Under the pieces are notes generated by a model. The model had not been told where the DNA came from. It did no database searches and saw only the letters and a list, made by a program, of their open reading frames with translations. DNA of 8,572 nt from Planctomycetota bacterium (GTDB lineage: Bacteria > Planctomycetota > GCA-002687715): NCBI GenBank assembly GCA_013213915.1, contig JABSRK010000078.1, positions 1 through 8,572 on the forward strand, read 5' to 3'. This document shows, one piece after another, positions 5,439 to 8,572 of this stretch. Each line of letters starts with the position of its first letter. Positions within the stretch are counted from its first letter, which is position 1. The translations under genes and the position numbers were made by a program.

Positions 5439-7129
5439 TCGGGTTCCGTGACGGTGATGGTCTGTCTCGTGGGAGGTGCTTCCACGACCTGTGTCTGGCC
5501 ACTCACGGGCCACGTGACCATGAGCCGCTTCGGCGTGGCGTCTCCCAGACCAAAGGATACCGCGAGGGAGTCACCAGCGAGGTAGCTCGATCCGCAGATT
5601 ACCTGCCGATGAAGCACGCGGTCGCCCAGATCGACCTCCACCACGGCCCCCACGCCGTCCCGGTTGGACCGCTTGCCCACGAGGCGGACGCGGATCCAGG
5701 AGGCATGGCCGGGGGATGTATTCCGCAGCAGCCGGGCGGGTCCGTTGTGCACGTTGACGACCGCATCGACGCGCCCATCCTGGTCGAAATCAGCGAACGC
5801 TCCGCCACGGGCGACGATGCGTTCTTCGAAGACCGGACCACCGCCTGCGCGGACGTCCGTCAGCTTCCCGGCGCCGTCGTTCGCGAGGATCATGGGCCTC
5901 TGGGGTAGCAGCTTGGGATTGGTGAACACGTCTTGGGTGAGCTCGTCCTCGATTGTGCTCCCGTGGAACGCGATGAGGTCAATGTCACCGTCGTTGTCCA
6001 GGTCCTGTAGAGCGGTGGCCCAGCCCACCAGGCTGCGGTACCACGCATTGAGCAGTCCCGACTCGTCAGCGATGTCCTGGAACAGCAGGCGCGCCGGACG
6101 GTCGCCGCCGGGGCGGCGCGAATCGTTGCGCATCAGCGCCGGCGGTTCCTGGACGAAGTGCGTCAGGTGGAGGTCCATGTCGCCATCGCCGTCGATGTCA
6201 CCCACGCCGACGCCCATGCTGGCGCGCGGGTCCCACAGGCGGCTCTTCATGCTGACGTCTTCGAAGGTGCCGTCGCCCTTGTTGTGGAACAGGATGTCGG
6301 GCGACTGGTCGTTGCCGACGAACAGCTCGGGGTAGCGATCGCCGTCGAGATCGACGAATACGGCCTGCATGGACCGTCCTCGCTCGTTGACCACGCCCGC
6401 CTCGGCGGCTCGATTCGAAAACCGCAGCCCACCCTCGTTGCGCAGCAGAACGTTCGGCTGAGGTGGGTAGCTTGCGGGCGTGGTCCACGGTTCGGGGCGG
6501 CCGCCCACCATCCGTCGGTCGCGCGCCTTCTCGGTCGGGAACGTGACGTAGCAAGGGATGTAGAGGTCCAGGTCGCCGTCTAAGTCGTAGTCTCCGAGAG
6601 CTGGCCCGAGGGCCATTCCCTTGACGGTGTCGACCCCCGAGCCCTGGGTCACGTCAGTGAACATGCCGCCGTCGTTCCGGTACAGGGCGCAGCCGTCGAG
6701 GCCCGTTACGACGAGATCGGGATCGCCGTCGTTATCCAGGTCGGCGAGCAGCGCAGCCGCATCGCGGGCGCTACGCGTGAGGCCGGACGTGCTGGTCACG
6801 TCGTCGAACGTGCCGTCACCCTTGTTGCGAAAGAGCCGGTTGCCGGGTCGCTGTCGGATTTCTTCAAGGGACGCCAGCAACGGACCGGCGTAGTTCACCA
6901 GGTAGAGGTCCTCGAATCCGTCTCCGTCCACGTCCCCCCACGCCGCGCCCGATCCCATGTCCTCGGGCAGCACCGAGCCTCGCACCGCGTTGAAGTGGCG
7001 GAAGTCCACGCCCGAAGCCGCGGTCACGTCTTCGAACGCGATGGGGCCGTGGGGCGGAGCGTCAGGCTCTTCGTCTGCGCAGCCGGCGAGGACGAGGAGG
7101 GCGCAGGCGATCAGGCTGGCGATTCTCAT
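5435..7129 (-). CDS. FG-GAP/VCBS repeat lipoprotein with C-terminal ASPIC/UnbV domain (CRTAC1-like)
   Basis: This is a secreted, lipid-anchored beta-propeller protein of 564 residues. Residues 1-16 are a signal peptide with lipobox L-A-G-C (C17). Seven calcium-binding D-x-D-x-D-G type loops are visible starting at D66, D130, D180, D260, D311, D376 and D447; the fourth ends in Arg in place of Gly. Each is followed by a short beta strand such as D-L-Y-L-V-N or D-L-V-V-T-G, as expected for a propeller of about seven blades. Residues 476-563 are an ASPIC/UnbV domain, with V-R-L-V-G-K-R-S-N-R-D-G-V-G-A (481-495), S-F-G-L-G-D-A (525-531) and V-T-W-P (538-541). The family is common in Planctomycetota, Verrucomicrobiota and Bacteroidota; its role is thought to be binding at the cell surface, but the partner is unknown. 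ATG at 7129 has only a weak GAG upstream. Its stop overlaps the DUF3179 start (ATGA), indicating one transcript with coupled translation. Confidence 0.93.
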   Translation of the reverse strand: MRIASLIACALLVLAGCADEEPDAPPHGPIAFEDVTAASGVDFRHFNAVRGSVLPEDMGSGAAWGDVDGDGFEDLYLVNYAGPLLASLEEIRQRPGNRLFRNKGDGTFDDVTSTSGLTRSARDAAALLADLDNDGDPDLVVTGLDGCALYRNDGGMFTDVTQGSGVDTVKGMALGPALGDYDLDGDLDLYIPCYVTFPTEKARDRRMVGGRPEPWTTPASYPPQPNVLLRNEGGLRFSNRAAEAGVVNERGRSMQAVFVDLDGDRYPELFVGNDQSPDILFHNKGDGTFEDVSMKSRLWDPRASMGVGVGDIDGDGDMDLHLTHFVQEPPALMRNDSRRPGGDRPARLLFQDIADESGLLNAWYRSLVGWATALQDLDNDGDIDLIAFHGSTIEDELTQDVFTNPKLLPQRPMILANDGAGKLTDVRAGGGPVFEERIVARGGAFADFDQDGRVDAVVNVHNGPARLLRNTSPGHASWIRVRLVGKRSNRDGVGAVVEVDLGDRVLHRQVICGSSYLAGDSLAVSFGLGDATPKRLMVTWPVSGQTQVVEAPPTRQTITVTEPE

Positions 7130-7233
7130 GCCTGCTCACAGTATCGACCCAGACCGTTCCCAAGAAGCAGGATCCTGCTCGACGTCAGACCCGTCGCTCG
7201 CTGGAAGGCGCGAGATCCGCACGGCAACGAGGG
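7130..7233. promoter_or_regulatory. Intergenic region with a 14-bp perfect palindrome upstream of the FG-GAP lipoprotein operon
   Basis: AGCAGGATCCTGCT at 7166-7179 is a perfect 14-bp palindrome centred about 43 bases before the ATG at 7129. As DNA it has the shape of a binding site for a dimeric regulator; as RNA it would fold into only a 5-bp stem with a GATC loop. A minus-strand GATACT (7145-7140) could be a -10 element, without a clear -35. No terminator for the carboxypeptidase gene is evident. Confidence 0.3.
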
Positions 7234-8572
7234 CTAAAACGTCAGCCGCACCACGGACGACTGGGCGAGTAGCTGCAGGTAGGCCGGCGTCGCAGCGATG
7301 GCGACGCCGTCGACCCGCGTCCCGGCCGGGATCTGGACCGTTCCCGGTGGCAGGGTGAGGGGGCCCAGGGGAAAGACGCCGGGGACGAACGGCTGGGACC
7401 AGTGCAGGGGGTTGGTCGGTCCGGGGGGCGAGACCAGGCTCTCGATCGTGAGGAGGTCGGGGGCCAGGCCGAACAGGCCCCCTGTCCCGACGGGTTGCGC
7501 TGTCTGCAGGCTGAACAGGGTGAACCCGACTCCGGTCCCTGGGGGGAGGTTGTACAGGTCCATGGTGAAGTCGCCGACCCCGCCGCCGGACGTGAATGCG
7601 GCCAACGCGAACGGGCCGCCCTGCATGAGCATCACGTCCTGGACCGTCGTTCCGTTGCCGGTCGTCGTCACGGTGACCGTTTGTGGCGCGTAGCCGGGTG
7701 CATCGAACTGGACCTGGTGCGTGCCCGCCGGCAGGTTCAGGTGATAGCGGCCGTATTGCGGCTCCGACCGACGGGTCTCGCCGTTCGACCACGTGAGCCC
7801 GACGATGGACACACCCGCCGCGACGGGCGCGCCCGTGCTTGCATCGGTGACATGACCGACCAGGGGGAGCGGTCGCTGGAGGAACGCCAGATTCATGGGC
7901 CAGACGGCGGCCGCCTCGGTGAGCGCCGACGGGTGGGTGGGTTGGAATGACGTGTGGGTCTCGGCGAGGAAGGCGTACGCCGTGCTCGCCTTGATCTGCC
8001 ACTGGTAGTGCTCGCCGTCAGCTGACGGGTCGCGCGTGTTGAACGAGATGGGGTTCGCGAGGGCCGCGGCCTCGTTGTCGATCCAGGTGTCGATGAGGGA
8101 GGGCATGGCCGCGCAGTTGTAGCCCTGCAGCACCTCCTGGCCGTACGAGTGGAAGTCCATCACCTTGGCGAAGTTCCGGGCCTGCGAGAGTCCGACGATC
8201 GTCTGGACCTCCGCTTCGGACTGGGGCGAAGGGCCGCGGTACACGTTGCTGGTGGGGTTGTTGCTCGCGCCGCACAAAGACTGCCAGTTCAGATCGTAGT
8301 TGCGATTCAGATCAACCCCGAACTCGCCGTTCCCGAAGTCCTTCCGGTTCTTGCGCCACAGGTTGTTGACGTTCCATACGTACTCGAGGCCGTCCGGATT
8401 GCACACCGGCGCCACCCAGATCTCGTACTGGTCGACGAGGGCTGTGATCGCCGGGTCAGATCCATACCCCGTCGTGAGCCGGCCGATGATGTCGAGCCCG
8501 ATCTCCGGTGTCACGATCTCGCGGCAGTGATGGCAGGCGACGAAGAGGACCTCCGGTTCATCCTCGTCCATG
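7234..8572 (-). CDS. M14 family zinc carboxypeptidase with carboxypeptidase-regulatory-like domain, 5'-truncated by the window edge
   Basis: This is a secreted-type metallocarboxypeptidase that would cleave C-terminal residues from peptides. The frame is open to the right edge. An ATG at 8571 lies only 14 codons before the first zinc motif, so the true start with its signal peptide and the start of the domain is outside. Counting from that ATG, the zinc ligands are H15 and E18 (H-C-R-E, the HxxE motif) and H141 (D-F-H-S-Y-G). Substrate residues match carboxypeptidase A: R76 (R127), N89-R90 (N144-R145) and probably Y189 (Y248). E204 (L-A-E-T-H) is the catalytic Glu (E270). Residues about 238-316 look like a CarboxypepD_reg-like beta-sandwich (G-H-V-T-D-A-S-T-G-A-P-V, then P-G-Y-A). 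The last 125 or so residues are Gly/Pro/Leu-rich and not recognised. The gene ends with TAG at 7236-7234. Confidence 0.92.
   Translation of the reverse strand, partial: MDEDEPEVLFVACHHCREIVTPEIGLDIIGRLTTGYGSDPAITALVDQYEIWVAPVCNPDGLEYVWNVNNLWRKNRKDFGNGEFGVDLNRNYDLNWQSLCGASNNPTSNVYRGPSPQSEAEVQTIVGLSQARNFAKVMDFHSYGQEVLQGYNCAAMPSLIDTWIDNEAAALANPISFNTRDPSADGEHYQWQIKASTAYAFLAETHTSFQPTHPSALTEAAAVWPMNLAFLQRPLPLVGHVTDASTGAPVAAGVSIVGLTWSNGETRRSEPQYGRYHLNLPAGTHQVQFDAPGYAPQTVTVTTTGNGTTVQDVMLMQGGPFALAAFTSGGGVGDFTMDLYNLPPGTGVGFTLFSLQTAQPVGTGGLFGLAPDLLTIESLVSPPGPTNPLHWSQPFVPGVFPLGPLTLPPGTVQIPAGTRVDGVAIAATPAYLQLLAQSSVVRLTF

Noticed and set aside
5091..5513. A separate 140-residue protein starting at 5513 and ending at the TGA 5091-5093
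   Set aside because: The first 25 residues are an out-of-frame overlap with the FG-GAP gene; the signal peptide begins at the ATG pair 5438/5435, and the end at the TGA cuts the DUF3179 domain in half.
1..8572. CRISPR arrays, insertion sequences, tRNA or rRNA genes, phage genes
   Set aside because: No regularly spaced repeats, transposase-like frames, terminal inverted repeats or tRNA-like sequence were seen on reading both strands.

Overview
The window is GC-rich bacterial DNA with short gaps between genes. The gene families present are a diverged alpha-L-fucosidase-like protein, FG-GAP/ASPIC-UnbV lipoproteins, DUF3179, a zinc carboxypeptidase with accessory C-terminal modules, and a dicarboxylate symporter with an extra domain. 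Together they suggest Planctomycetota or a similar environmental lineage. This is an inference from gene content; no rRNA or other marker gene lies in the window.

Layout. On the plus strand are the 3' end of a GH29-like gene (1-281), a 203-base gap and fabI (485-1252). All later genes are on the minus strand. Reading from the right edge, they are a 5'-truncated M14 zinc carboxypeptidase (7234-8572), then a tightly packed set of three: an FG-GAP/ASPIC-UnbV lipoprotein (5435-7129), a DUF3179 lipoprotein (4800-5438) and LhgO, an L-2-hydroxyglutarate oxidase (3591-4796). After a 198-base gap come a dicarboxylate/glutamate:cation symporter (1695-3392) and a YjbQ-family protein (1277-1687). YjbQ converges on fabI across a small stem-loop.

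Main observation. The DUF3179 gene is interrupted by an in-frame TGA at 5091-5093, but the family's sequence continues in the same frame on both sides. The TGA falls exactly where the family has the first Cys of its Y-C-P-L-C motif. A perfect 8-bp stem with a GUU loop begins 13 nt after the TGA, the right place for a bacterial SECIS element. Other genes here end normally at TGA, so the codon is not generally reassigned. The simplest reading is that this is a selenoprotein with Sec116. The second Cys of the motif is Glu, and a W-C-G-H-C motif near the C-terminus could supply partner thiols. An automated caller would split this gene in two or call it broken.

How the genes may work together. The FG-GAP lipoprotein, the DUF3179 lipoprotein and LhgO overlap by 4 nt and are spaced by 3 nt, so they are probably one transcription unit with coupled translation. 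That would link two envelope proteins to a flavin oxidase that makes 2-oxoglutarate. The nearby symporter keeps the binding-site Arg expected for an acidic substrate, so it could plausibly import dicarboxylates or glutamate. No shared pathway is demonstrated. The selenium-insertion genes (selA, selB, selC, selD) are not in this window.
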